Positions 53,038 to 59,862 of a DNA stretch of 59,862 nucleotides are shown one piece after another (the first letter of the stretch is position 1; each line of letters opens with the position of its first letter). The stretch lies in assembly GCA_009784555.1 (NCBI GenBank), contig WRBO01000008.1:1-59862 (forward strand), read 5' to 3'. Below the pieces are notes generated by a model. That model was not told where the DNA came from, searched no databases, and saw nothing but the letters and a program-made list of their open reading frames with translations. Position numbers and translations under genes: made by a program. This DNA comes from Bacillota bacterium. GTDB lineage: Bacteria; Bacillota; Clostridia; Christensenellales; UBA1242.

Positions 53038-53460
53038 TTATGGCAACGGCGGCGGATTTTGACTTGGGCCTCCTGCACCTTCACCACCACCTGTCAATTC
53101 AACCATTGATACATCTCGATGCACATTCATTATCGCCGCCGCACGGAGCACATTCTCCCTCCCTGGTTCCATTAGATAAAAAACAAACCAAAAGCCAACG
53201 AGACGTTCAATTCTTGAAAATGCAAATCTTGGAAATTCATTTGGTGAGAATAATGGGTCATTGCCGCGCTCATGTGCGCGCATGACAGCTTGTTCAGTAA
53301 ACTCCACCATAATTGTCTCATACGAAAACCATCTATCAGGAACGGGAAAGTCTGGAATGTACTCATCCCTTGTCAGGTGAATAATTAATAATACCAAACT
53401 TGTAGCAACAACCACCAGCAGCAAGACACAGAGACAAATTTGCAAGCTCAATTTTTTCAT
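53038..53460 (-). CDS. Membrane-anchored orphan subtilisin-propeptide-like protein
   Basis: A 140-residue protein: TM anchor (residues 5-29), then a domain matching the propeptide of the subtilisin at 53673. TIMVEFTEQAV, FPRFAFSRIERL and LMEPGRENVLRAAAI...VSMVE correspond to TVLVVLTRQAS, FPEFAFSSVEEL and LEEPSKENVLEAISL...VFSAE. Such propeptides (I9 class) fold and inhibit subtilisins, so this is a candidate membrane-bound inhibitor or foldase. It ends in a Gly/Pro-rich tail. No protease domain follows. Confidence 0.65.
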   Translation of the reverse strand: MKKLSLQICLCVLLLVVVATSLVLLIIHLTRDEYIPDFPVPDRWFSYETIMVEFTEQAVMRAHERGNDPLFSPNEFPRFAFSRIERLVGFWFVFYLMEPGRENVLRAAAIMNVHRDVSMVELTGGGEGAGGPSQNPPPLP

Positions 53461-53466
53461 TGTACT

Positions 53467-53516
53467 CCAAGACCTCCTGAACCAACTTCCGTTCTAAAGT
53501 TGTGATTCCATCGGCG
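53467..53516 (-). repeat. Gene-end cassette, copy B
   Basis: It follows and overlaps the end of the 60-residue ORF. In another frame it reads RWNHNFRTEVGSGG, and it carries the GGAGG ribosome site of the 140-residue gene. Confidence 0.7.
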
Positions 53517-53676
53517 GACTCGTCAACATGTAGAATAGATGCATAACATCACCTCCATCTCTATCATATTCTGGTCTTGAAAACAGGTTTCCTGTAAGCC
53601 CCAGAACCAACAGTGTAATTCCAACTACTATCACTAATGCCAATAAAACTATGCCAAGTAACTTTTTATTCATCAT
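53494..53676 (-). CDS. Tiny single-TM protein (60 aa)
   Basis: MMNKKLLGIVLLALVIVVGI opens one TM helix, then a short external tail with RPEYDRDGG. ATG 53676 overlaps the subtilisin stop (ATGA), so translation is coupled. The final residues (PPMESQL) are the cassette read in a shifted frame. It is similar to the 55-residue protein at 52822. Function is unknown. Confidence 0.55.
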   Translation of the reverse strand: MMNKKLLGIVLLALVIVVGITLLVLGLTGNLFSRPEYDRDGGDVMHLFYMLTSPPMESQL

Positions 53677-56003
53677 CCATTACCTCCCGAACCTACCATG
53701 GTTCTAAAATTGTGATTCCATCGGCGCTGATTGTTAAATAATCCACCCCAATATGCATGTGATACATTCGCAAATTCATTGTTTGTCGCAACTGTACCAC
53801 CTGTTCTTCTGCCTACAACTGTACCAATGTTTGGGCTTCCATTACTGTTGGCCCTGTATATTGTGAAATTGTATGCCTCGTTCGCCAACACCCTCCCATT
53901 GGACAGGTGCCCTACTATTCCCCCTATACTCCTGTTGTTATTTGCACGAAAGTACCAAATATGTGCCTGGCCGCCAAAACGGCTCCAATAAATCATTCCG
54001 CCCCACACTACACCTGCAATCCCACCAATATCTCCATTTCCATATAAACGCATTCCTATCACCGTTGAATGCCTAATGTATCCTCGTGACTCGCCAACCA
54101 ATCCGCCTGCAACCGAATTGTCACGATGAATTGATACCTGATTACCCGATAATATACCTACGTTATGTATAACCGAATTTATCCCCGTTGTACCCGCCAA
54201 AATTCCTGCACGTATCCAACCATTTCCACTATGATTGCCGCCTACATAAACACGACTGCTGTTAATCCATAAATCGCGCACATTACCATTCAAAATTGCA
54301 AACAATCCCAAATTTATATCGGATGCCAAATTGGTTCCCACTCGGCTTATGTTCATGCCGCTGATTGTGTGTCCATTGCCATCCAATGTTCCATTGAATA
54401 CTGGGATAGGCGTCCATTGGGCAAATCCCGACAAGTTTATGTTTGCATATAATCTAAATCTTCCGCTTGGCCTGTCTCGTAACATGCCATTAAACTCCGC
54501 CGCCGTTCGTATTGGTGTGGCTATTCGGTGTCCATTGTGTCGCGTGTGCACCGTATGCAACGTTGTGTTGGCATTTATTATCCCTCGTGCAACCGAAAAA
54601 TTAGCAATACATGGTTGTACATTTGTCCGTACATTTTCAATCATAATATCTCTGATTTGACTTGCCCGTAATGCGGGGTATTCCGACAACATCAATGCGG
54701 CCAAACCAGCAACATGCGGTGCGGCAAGTGATGTTCCCCCAACAAAATCATGGCCACCTCTTGGAATCGCGCTCTTTATTCTTATCCCTGGGGCAAATAC
54801 ATCAACTGTAGTGCGTCCGAAATTGGAACCCCAAGACTGGGTAACAACACGCCTGTTATCCTCATCCGATGCACCAACGGATATCAAATTTGGCAATCTA
54901 TGGTTTGATGGAAAGTGTCCGTTTGAATCATTATTGCCACCTGTATTTCCTGCTGATGCAATAACTAATCCTGGGAAATTCCGTATCGCCTGTAATCTGG
55001 CGGAATCATTATTTGTCCCACCTACGCTCATGTTCAAAATCTGCATACGCCTTTGTGTCGCAAAATTAATTGCATTGATTTGGGCAGAAACCACTCCATT
55101 TCCATCTGACCTAATAACTCTCAACGAAGCCAATGTTACATCGGCCATCCCCATCATTCCAATACCATTTGCTGAAATTACACTAGCCACTTGCGTTCCA
55201 TGACCCAACCTCACCTCACCTGTTATAGGATTGGTATTTATGCGTGGGTCATCCGTTATCGGAAAGCCCTGTCCCGTAAAACACCGTGATAATCCAAGGT
55301 TCACACGCCCCGCCAAATCTGGGTGGTGTGCATCAATTCCCGTGTCCAATACACCTACTACTATGTCCCTTGAACCCCTTGTTGTCCCCAATGTACCGTA
55401 CATTATAATGCTGTGCAAATTCCATTGGTCTAACGGTATTTGCGGCCAACTTGTCGGGGTTGCCATCAACGGAATTGTATCGAACATATCTGGCTCTGCA
55501 CTAAACACATCCGCCCGACCTTCCAACAAACTAATGGCCTCCAAGACATTTTCTTTGCTTGGCTCCTCTAATCTTAAACTTAAAATCCGCCTAAATTCAT
55601 CCAAATCAACACTCCACTCTGGCTCGTACTCTATAACCATGTCACCTGAATGTGACCGCATACGCGACATACTCCTCTCTTCCATTTGCGTTTCTGCCAA
55701 TTCAAACCCTGGGGTCAATTCCTCCACACTTGAAAATGCAAACTCTGGAAAATCACACGGCGTTAATACCCTGAAATCTCTACTTGCTTGCCTGGTCAAT
55801 ACAACTAACACCGTATCATCGGCAAAGTCATCCTCAATGGTCGCCGCGCTACGTAATCTTGTCCTATCAATCTCCAACGGTTCTAACTCTATCCACGACT
55901 GGCTTCCCGCATAAACGACTATATTATTCTCACTCTGACCGACCAACAAAACTGGAATCATCAACATAACTGCCAAAACCAAAAATGTTATTATCTTCTT
56001 CAT
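53673..56003 (-). CDS. Subtilisin-like S8 protease 1 with GLUG tail
   Basis: A 776-residue secreted protease: signal peptide (MKKIITFLVLAVMLMIPVLL), propeptide to about residue 185, and a catalytic domain with Asp about 219 (GVLDTGIDAHHPD), His about 267 (GHGTQVASVI) and Ser about 425 (GGTSLAAPHVAGLAALM). Residues about 500-760 are GLUG repeats (WTPIPVFNGTLDGNGHTISGM; GGIAG/GGIVG turns), as in the giant protein. The C-terminus is RWNHNFRTMVGSGGNG, whose coding sequence recurs in the next genes. Start 56003 is chosen because the longer frame begins inside the promoter. Confidence 0.9.
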   Translation of the reverse strand: MKKIITFLVLAVMLMIPVLLVGQSENNIVVYAGSQSWIELEPLEIDRTRLRSAATIEDDFADDTVLVVLTRQASRDFRVLTPCDFPEFAFSSVEELTPGFELAETQMEERSMSRMRSHSGDMVIEYEPEWSVDLDEFRRILSLRLEEPSKENVLEAISLLEGRADVFSAEPDMFDTIPLMATPTSWPQIPLDQWNLHSIIMYGTLGTTRGSRDIVVGVLDTGIDAHHPDLAGRVNLGLSRCFTGQGFPITDDPRINTNPITGEVRLGHGTQVASVISANGIGMMGMADVTLASLRVIRSDGNGVVSAQINAINFATQRRMQILNMSVGGTNNDSARLQAIRNFPGLVIASAGNTGGNNDSNGHFPSNHRLPNLISVGASDEDNRRVVTQSWGSNFGRTTVDVFAPGIRIKSAIPRGGHDFVGGTSLAAPHVAGLAALMLSEYPALRASQIRDIMIENVRTNVQPCIANFSVARGIINANTTLHTVHTRHNGHRIATPIRTAAEFNGMLRDRPSGRFRLYANINLSGFAQWTPIPVFNGTLDGNGHTISGMNISRVGTNLASDINLGLFAILNGNVRDLWINSSRVYVGGNHSGNGWIRAGILAGTTGINSVIHNVGILSGNQVSIHRDNSVAGGLVGESRGYIRHSTVIGMRLYGNGDIGGIAGVVWGGMIYWSRFGGQAHIWYFRANNNRSIGGIVGHLSNGRVLANEAYNFTIYRANSNGSPNIGTVVGRRTGGTVATNNEFANVSHAYWGGLFNNQRRWNHNFRTMVGSGGNG
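53678..53726 (-). repeat. Gene-end cassette, copy A
   Basis: In-frame end of subtilisin 1 (RWNHNFRTMVGSGGNG). It also holds the GGGAGG ribosome site of the next gene. Copies B, C and D follow the next three small genes. Confidence 0.75.
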
Positions 56004-56008
56004 ATCCC

Positions 56009-56038
56009 ATCGTACCACATTAAAATTCGTGGTGTCAA
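56009..56038 (-). promoter_or_regulatory. Promoter of subtilisin 1 operon
   Basis: TTGACA (56033-56038), 18 nt, TACGAT (56009-56014), then 5 nt to ATG 56003 with no ribosome site. The spacer begins and ends with the inverted CCAC/GTGG. Confidence 0.7.
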
Positions 56039-56045
56039 AAGGTTC

Positions 56046-56130
56046 AAAAAAATGTCAGCAACCCCCTTTACACATGAAAAACCCATGCTACCATATGGTA
56101 CAAAGGGAGGTCGTATGCTCTACCAAATCC
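56046..56130 (+). repeat. 85-bp repeat with outward promoter and mini-ORF start, copy 1
   Basis: Nearly identical to 59779-59862 except for about 6 central bases. On the plus strand it contains TTTACA-16-TACCAT, AAGGGAGG and ATGCTCTACCAAATCC. An ACCCCCTTT/AAAGGGAGGT inverted repeat brackets it, and TACCATATGGTA is a perfect 12-bp palindrome. A fragment (about 52788-52810) lies before the PxWW gene. In both full copies it sits upstream of a minus-strand secreted-protein promoter. Confidence 0.7.
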
Positions 56131-56186
56131 ATACCCTAACCCACATTTCCCCTACCCGCATTCGCCATACCGACCCCCCCCAGTAA
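56115..56186 (+). CDS. Possible 23-aa leader-like mini-ORF
   Basis: ATG 56115 follows AAGGGAGG by 4-5 nt and a promoter-like pair. The ORF encodes a His/Thr/Pro-rich 23-residue peptide, MLYQIHTLTHISPT then RIRHTDPPQ, ending in the C8AGTAA box. The first codons recur at 59845 at the window end. It may be translated, or only be part of a structured repeat. Confidence 0.35.
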   Translation: MLYQIHTLTHISPTRIRHTDPPQ

Positions 56187-56215
56187 ATTTCAAACAATTT
56201 GAAAAACCCCCGCCA
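56174..56215. repeat. C8AG box repeat, copy 3 (partial)
   Basis: C8AGTAAATTT, then about 15 nt and AAAAACCCCCGCCAAG: the same two-box arrangement as 1-46 and 15056-15104, but without the long hairpin. It lies downstream of the subtilisin 2 stop. The rest of the 216-nt gap (56019-56234) is the 85-bp repeat and mini-ORF. Confidence 0.5.
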
Positions 56216-56234
56216 AGAAAAAAAAGCGACGTGT

Positions 56235-59219
56235 TTACGCCGCCGCCAACAACGAACTCAACGACAAATGTATCGCAGGCCGAACCCAACGTTGGTTGTC
56301 ACCCCAAATCCAGGCTGTGGTGCCATTATTGGCCAGAACGACTCGCACGTTATTCGGATGAGTAGTTGAAACATCACGCAACCACGTACCCGCAATGGCA
56401 CCCGACCATTCGGCCGTCATCAGACCCTGCGGCAAATTCCAAACATCTAATTCACCGCCCGACCCCGGCCAAAAAGACGGAATCCACAATGGGTCGCTTG
56501 CATTGGCACCATGAGCAGTTGTACCATGCGGCAAGATATGGTTACCAATATTCGGCAGGCCCGATGCTATCCCATTCCAATCCGCCAAAAGGTTACTGCG
56601 CAACATACTATCCCGATACGGCAGAACCCGCCAATCCGTATTCGGATTGCCCACAACGTCATGCACGCGGCTATGAAAGATACTGTTGCGATAAACCTGC
56701 GACGCCCACAGCGTCACCCTGTCACCGTTAACGTGGACAATGCGCCAGTTCAAACGGCTCAACGCCAACGTGTGACCCGTGCCCACATCGGGGAACAATC
56801 GGAATTGGGTGTCGCGGTCAACGGCGGCCGTGTTGCTCGGATTCAGGGACGAGAGAATACTCGCCGCGATATCGGGGTTGAGGGTGCCATAACTATCAAA
56901 AAGAGATGTAAGGGAAGGTGGCGGAGCAAATTGTAAACCTGTTGCAATGATAAAATTTCTCGGCAAACCCCCAGATTTTGTGACCTCGACCGTTATATGA
57001 GAGATTGGATTACTTGTGTTGATATCACCCGTCAAAAGCCGCGACCCATTAATATAAATCCTAACCTGGCCAACGGTGGCCTTGTAAATTACCGCTGTGT
57101 TAATATTAAAAGTTCCTCGCCCCGCGGCCCATGTTCCTGTCAAAGCTGTTTGTGTTCCTCTTCCATCAAAACCAAACCATAACGAGCTACCATCTGGCCT
57201 ATGCATTCTAAATGTGAAACTATTTTCATTACCGCGCAATTCTAATCGCGCTCCAACCGCATCCATCGTATATGTTCCGACCTGAATATTATTTATATCT
57301 CGTGTTGCGTGTATACGTATCTCCGATGCTCCAATTCTGTTGGCTGTCAGCCACCCCGCTGTCGACCCATCAACGTTCAATCGAATAATCCGTGTACGAA
57401 CACCACCGACATCAATAACTGAACGACCACGATTTGAATCAACCGCACGAAACCGCGACCCTAGTCTAATACCATTCGACCCTGTAAACTCGGCATAACG
57501 TGTTCGCGCCCCTGACCCTGAAACACGGTTGAAAAATTCTATTTGATGGACATAAACATAGTAATTCAAAGTTAGCTGAATGTGCCCGCTTGATGCTTGC
57601 TTTGACCATTGGTTATCGTCTGTATTTCTGTTGAATGCACGGAATGGATACCTACCACTTTCTTGTCCACTTCCTGTTACTGTGCCATGTTGGTTTGTGG
57701 TTGCATTAAAACCTGGTTGGCTCCAACGCGTCTGGTCTTTCATATGTTCTGCCGCGCGAAGTGCCCCATAGGCATTCAACCTGCGAACATTCTGGGTACC
57801 CTGTCCCATTGGCAAAGTTATTGTTATCTGGTCTGCGCCCTGTATTATTGCTTGGCGTATCGACTCTGGGGCTAATCCTGGACGGATTGACATAATCAGT
57901 GCTGCTACACCTGTAACGAATGGCGCCGCAACTGATGTTCCAATATGTCCAATGAAACCGCCATTGCTTCTGTATGGCCCCCAAATATGTTCTTCTCTTC
58001 CTCCTGCATCATCGCTTCCGCCTGGCGCAAAAATTTCTATGTTACTTCCAAACCCAGATGTTCCCGAAGGGACACCCATCCCACCACGTATGAACGTCAG
58101 ATTTCCCAAACTATCTATTGCTCCTACACCAATCAAATTGGGCAAGTTAAATGCTCCTGGGAATCTACTGTTATTTTCGCTGTTATTTCCTGCTGTTGAT
58201 ATAAAGAGTCCATCAAAACGCCTTATCGTATCTTCCAAAATATGACTAAATGAATGCATTCCGCCACTGAAATTCAAAATACGAATGTCGTGTCTCCCTG
58301 CATGTTCGATTGCGCTAATCACTCTAGAAGTAGCTACTGCATCCCTTTCCGCGTCATTAGCTCCTGAAACTGGAAAAACTCTTAACGATGCCAACCTTAT
58401 ATCCCATCCAACACCCGCCATCCCAAAATCATCATTTCCCGCGGCACCAATAATTCCCGCAGCCACAGACCCATGAGCACGAGGGTTTGCGTCTATAAAT
58501 GGACTTGATTGTTGGCCTGCACCCGTGAAATCATAACTGGCTGCACGATTAATTCTGTTTACTAAATCTGGGTGCGCATGCCACGCCGTTCCGAAATTAT
58601 CTACTTGGATACCACTATCAATAACACCTACGGTAACATCTGGCGAACCCGTTGTTATCCCCCATGCCTTCGGCAAATTTATCATATCTATTGCCCAACG
58701 ATTATCCGACAACCTTGGGTCATTTGGCAAAATCACCGAATCCAATGTCATCACAAAGTCTGGTTCTGCAAAGAGAACATCTTCTCTCTCCTCTAACAAT
58801 CTAATCTTACGCAATACATTGTTCCGACCCTTATCTTCAAAATCTATTCGCAAAACCCTTCTGAAATCCTCTGCCTCTTCATCCGTTCCACCAGTTCTTC
58901 TTGAATTTCGCTCTATTTGTGCTTTCACTCTTTGTGTTGTTTCTGCGGTTAATTCCTCGACGTGAACGTTCCCTAATTCTGGAAAATCTCTTTGCGTGTA
59001 CTCGTGAAAACCAACTGTCGCCTCTTCGTCAAGCATCACCAAAACGGAATCATATGCAAAATCTTGTGTTAAATCAACCGCTCTATTTTCTGTTTCAATT
59101 AGTTCCTCATCATGCAACATGGAACTTGCACGAACATTAACGCCTGTCGGTGACGATGGCATGACTATCATGGTTCCAAATAAAACACATACCAATAAAC
59201 AAATAATTGCCTTTTTCAT
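56235..59219 (-). CDS. Subtilisin-like S8 protease 2 with discoidin-like domain
   Basis: A 994-residue secreted protease: signal peptide (MKKAIICLLVCVLFGTMIVM), propeptide to about 165 (DFPELGNVHVEEL...NNVLRKIRLLEEREDVLFAEPD), and a catalytic domain with Asp about 200 (GVIDSGIQ), His about 249 (RAHGSVAAG) and Ser about 428 (IGTSVAAPFVTGVAALIMS). Next is a discoidin/F5-8C-like beta domain (about 510-640), another beta domain, and a C-terminal WVRPAIHLSL ending like DUF6273 domains. Its ATG overlaps the lipoprotein stop (TAATG), so synthesis of the two is coupled. Confidence 0.88.
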   Translation of the reverse strand: MKKAIICLLVCVLFGTMIVMPSSPTGVNVRASSMLHDEELIETENRAVDLTQDFAYDSVLVMLDEEATVGFHEYTQRDFPELGNVHVEELTAETTQRVKAQIERNSRRTGGTDEEAEDFRRVLRIDFEDKGRNNVLRKIRLLEEREDVLFAEPDFVMTLDSVILPNDPRLSDNRWAIDMINLPKAWGITTGSPDVTVGVIDSGIQVDNFGTAWHAHPDLVNRINRAASYDFTGAGQQSSPFIDANPRAHGSVAAGIIGAAGNDDFGMAGVGWDIRLASLRVFPVSGANDAERDAVATSRVISAIEHAGRHDIRILNFSGGMHSFSHILEDTIRRFDGLFISTAGNNSENNSRFPGAFNLPNLIGVGAIDSLGNLTFIRGGMGVPSGTSGFGSNIEIFAPGGSDDAGGREEHIWGPYRSNGGFIGHIGTSVAAPFVTGVAALIMSIRPGLAPESIRQAIIQGADQITITLPMGQGTQNVRRLNAYGALRAAEHMKDQTRWSQPGFNATTNQHGTVTGSGQESGRYPFRAFNRNTDDNQWSKQASSGHIQLTLNYYVYVHQIEFFNRVSGSGARTRYAEFTGSNGIRLGSRFRAVDSNRGRSVIDVGGVRTRIIRLNVDGSTAGWLTANRIGASEIRIHATRDINNIQVGTYTMDAVGARLELRGNENSFTFRMHRPDGSSLWFGFDGRGTQTALTGTWAAGRGTFNINTAVIYKATVGQVRIYINGSRLLTGDINTSNPISHITVEVTKSGGLPRNFIIATGLQFAPPPSLTSLFDSYGTLNPDIAASILSSLNPSNTAAVDRDTQFRLFPDVGTGHTLALSRLNWRIVHVNGDRVTLWASQVYRNSIFHSRVHDVVGNPNTDWRVLPYRDSMLRSNLLADWNGIASGLPNIGNHILPHGTTAHGANASDPLWIPSFWPGSGGELDVWNLPQGLMTAEWSGAIAGTWLRDVSTTHPNNVRVVLANNGTTAWIWGDNQRWVRPAIHLSLSSLLAAA

Positions 59220-59734
59220 TAGCTACTCCCTTGCATTTCTAACAATGCTCTTCCTATAAAAGCCATATTTCGCAAATTCGCAACCGTTATAATTCCCTTT
59301 TCATGTGCTTCGAAAAAATAGTAAAATTGGCTAACATACCAGACCCTTATGCGCCTACCCGAACCTGGAAAAAGAAAATGTACACCTTCAATTTCCCAAA
59401 ATTCCCATGAATCTGTTCCTGTATTGCCTGACCAAATCATTGCGATTGCGCCATTGTATGTTCCTAAATAAATGTCGATATTAACATCAACTGAAAACGA
59501 CTCACGCATGTCTCTCTCGACTCTTGTACGTGTCCGCCACGGTGGTTCAAACTCCCACCCCTCTGCGCGCCATTGCGTTATATCATTGACATATACACTC
59601 CCATACCATTCACCACCTTGTAAATCTGGCCATTCAATTTCCTCACACTCATTCCTACCACACCCAACCATCACGAACACAGTGACAAAAACTAGCATCA
59701 GCGCAACACACGAGTTAATTATTTTCTTTTTCAT
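59219..59734 (-). CDS. Lipoprotein, partner of subtilisin 2
   Basis: A 171-residue lipoprotein with lipobox VMVGC (Cys about 25), an acidic/aromatic N-terminus (EEIEWPDLQGGEWYGSVYVND) and a beta-rich body; a helical end follows (ANLRNMAFIGRALLEMQ). The GxWYGxxxV start resembles small secreted lipocalin-like or WD-type barrels (inference). It is the first gene of the unit and shares one base with the protease start, suggesting a dedicated cofactor, chaperone or immunity lipoprotein. Confidence 0.65.
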   Translation of the reverse strand: MKKKIINSCVALMLVFVTVFVMVGCGRNECEEIEWPDLQGGEWYGSVYVNDITQWRAEGWEFEPPWRTRTRVERDMRESFSVDVNIDIYLGTYNGAIAMIWSGNTGTDSWEFWEIEGVHFLFPGSGRRIRVWYVSQFYYFFEAHEKGIITVANLRNMAFIGRALLEMQGSS

Positions 59735-59751
59735 ATGCACCCCTATATCTA

Positions 59752-59780
59752 AATCTACCACATCAAAAATAACCTGTCAA
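59752..59780 (-). promoter_or_regulatory. Promoter of lipoprotein-subtilisin 2 operon
   Basis: TTGACA (59775-59780), 17 nt, TAGATT (59752-59757). The leader is about 15 nt with an AGGGG site. The -35 touches the 85-bp repeat. Confidence 0.7.
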
Positions 59781-59862
59781 AAAATGTCAGCAACCCCCTT
59801 TACACATGAAAAACCCATGATACCCTAACATACAAAGGGAGGTCGTATGCTCTACCAAATCC
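59779..59862 (+). repeat. 85-bp repeat, copy 2 (cut by window end)
   Basis: Same as 56046-56130: TTTACA-16-TACCCT, AAGGGAGG and ATG at 59845-59847 followed by CTCTACCAAATCC. The TACCATATGGTA palindrome is replaced by TACCCTAACATA. Confidence 0.7.

Overview
The window looks like a chromosomal segment of an uncultured Bacillota-like (Clostridia-like) bacterium of moderate GC. The evidence is lipoproteins with lipoboxes, AGGAGG-type ribosome sites, a SwrC-like RND exporter, alanine dehydrogenase, RlmH, YraN, one-piece tmRNA and many YwaF/CPBP/DUF-type membrane proteins. The lineage call is an inference of low confidence. No phage structural genes, transposases or CRISPR array were seen.

Layout. 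1-620 and 15000-15775 carry two paralogous divergent modules: a Cro/C1-type HTH repressor gene facing a small MNELEQ-type gene. Each module has its own palindromic operator in the small gene's promoter and each lies beside a copy of a C8AG/hairpin repeat (copies inverted to each other). Between them are an ATP-grasp/RluB/P-loop/EamA operon, alanine dehydrogenase with a DUF4177 protein and O6-methylguanine methyltransferase, YwaF and CPBP membrane proteins, a possible S-4TM pore-forming effector, and a CASTOR/POLLUX-like channel with a CotH kinase-like protein. 15.8-24 kb holds a DEXD helicase, PH-domain and unknown proteins, a lipoprotein with Ig/FN3-like repeats, tRNA-Met, RlmH and YraN. 24-39 kb is one operon: a 4397-residue double-anchored surface protein (GLUG, FIVAR-like and FN3-like domains) followed by a coiled-coil/NVTVPEA-repeat protein. 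39-48 kb has SHOCT and other membrane proteins, tRNA-Arg, an RND exporter with a promoter-embedded operator, a FtsX-type ABC exporter, a second YwaF-like protein, an HD phosphohydrolase and tmRNA.

48-59.9 kb is a secreted-proteolysis island read on the minus strand: lipoprotein, subtilisin 2, subtilisin 1 (with a GLUG tail), two tiny single-TM proteins, a membrane-anchored orphan subtilisin propeptide, a tryptophan-rich PxWW-repeat protein ending in an orphan trypsin-type prodomain, and a trypsin-like protease with GLUG tail whose signal peptide is in another frame. GLUG domains shared by the giant protein and two proteases, and one orphan prodomain for each protease class, suggest (inference) a surface-processing system with built-in inhibitors.

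Two global signals stand out. Many first genes of transcription units have a -10 box only 5-8 nt before the ATG and no Shine-Dalgarno, implying leaderless mRNAs. The plus strand is G/T-rich on the left and C/A-rich on the right, as expected near a replication terminus.
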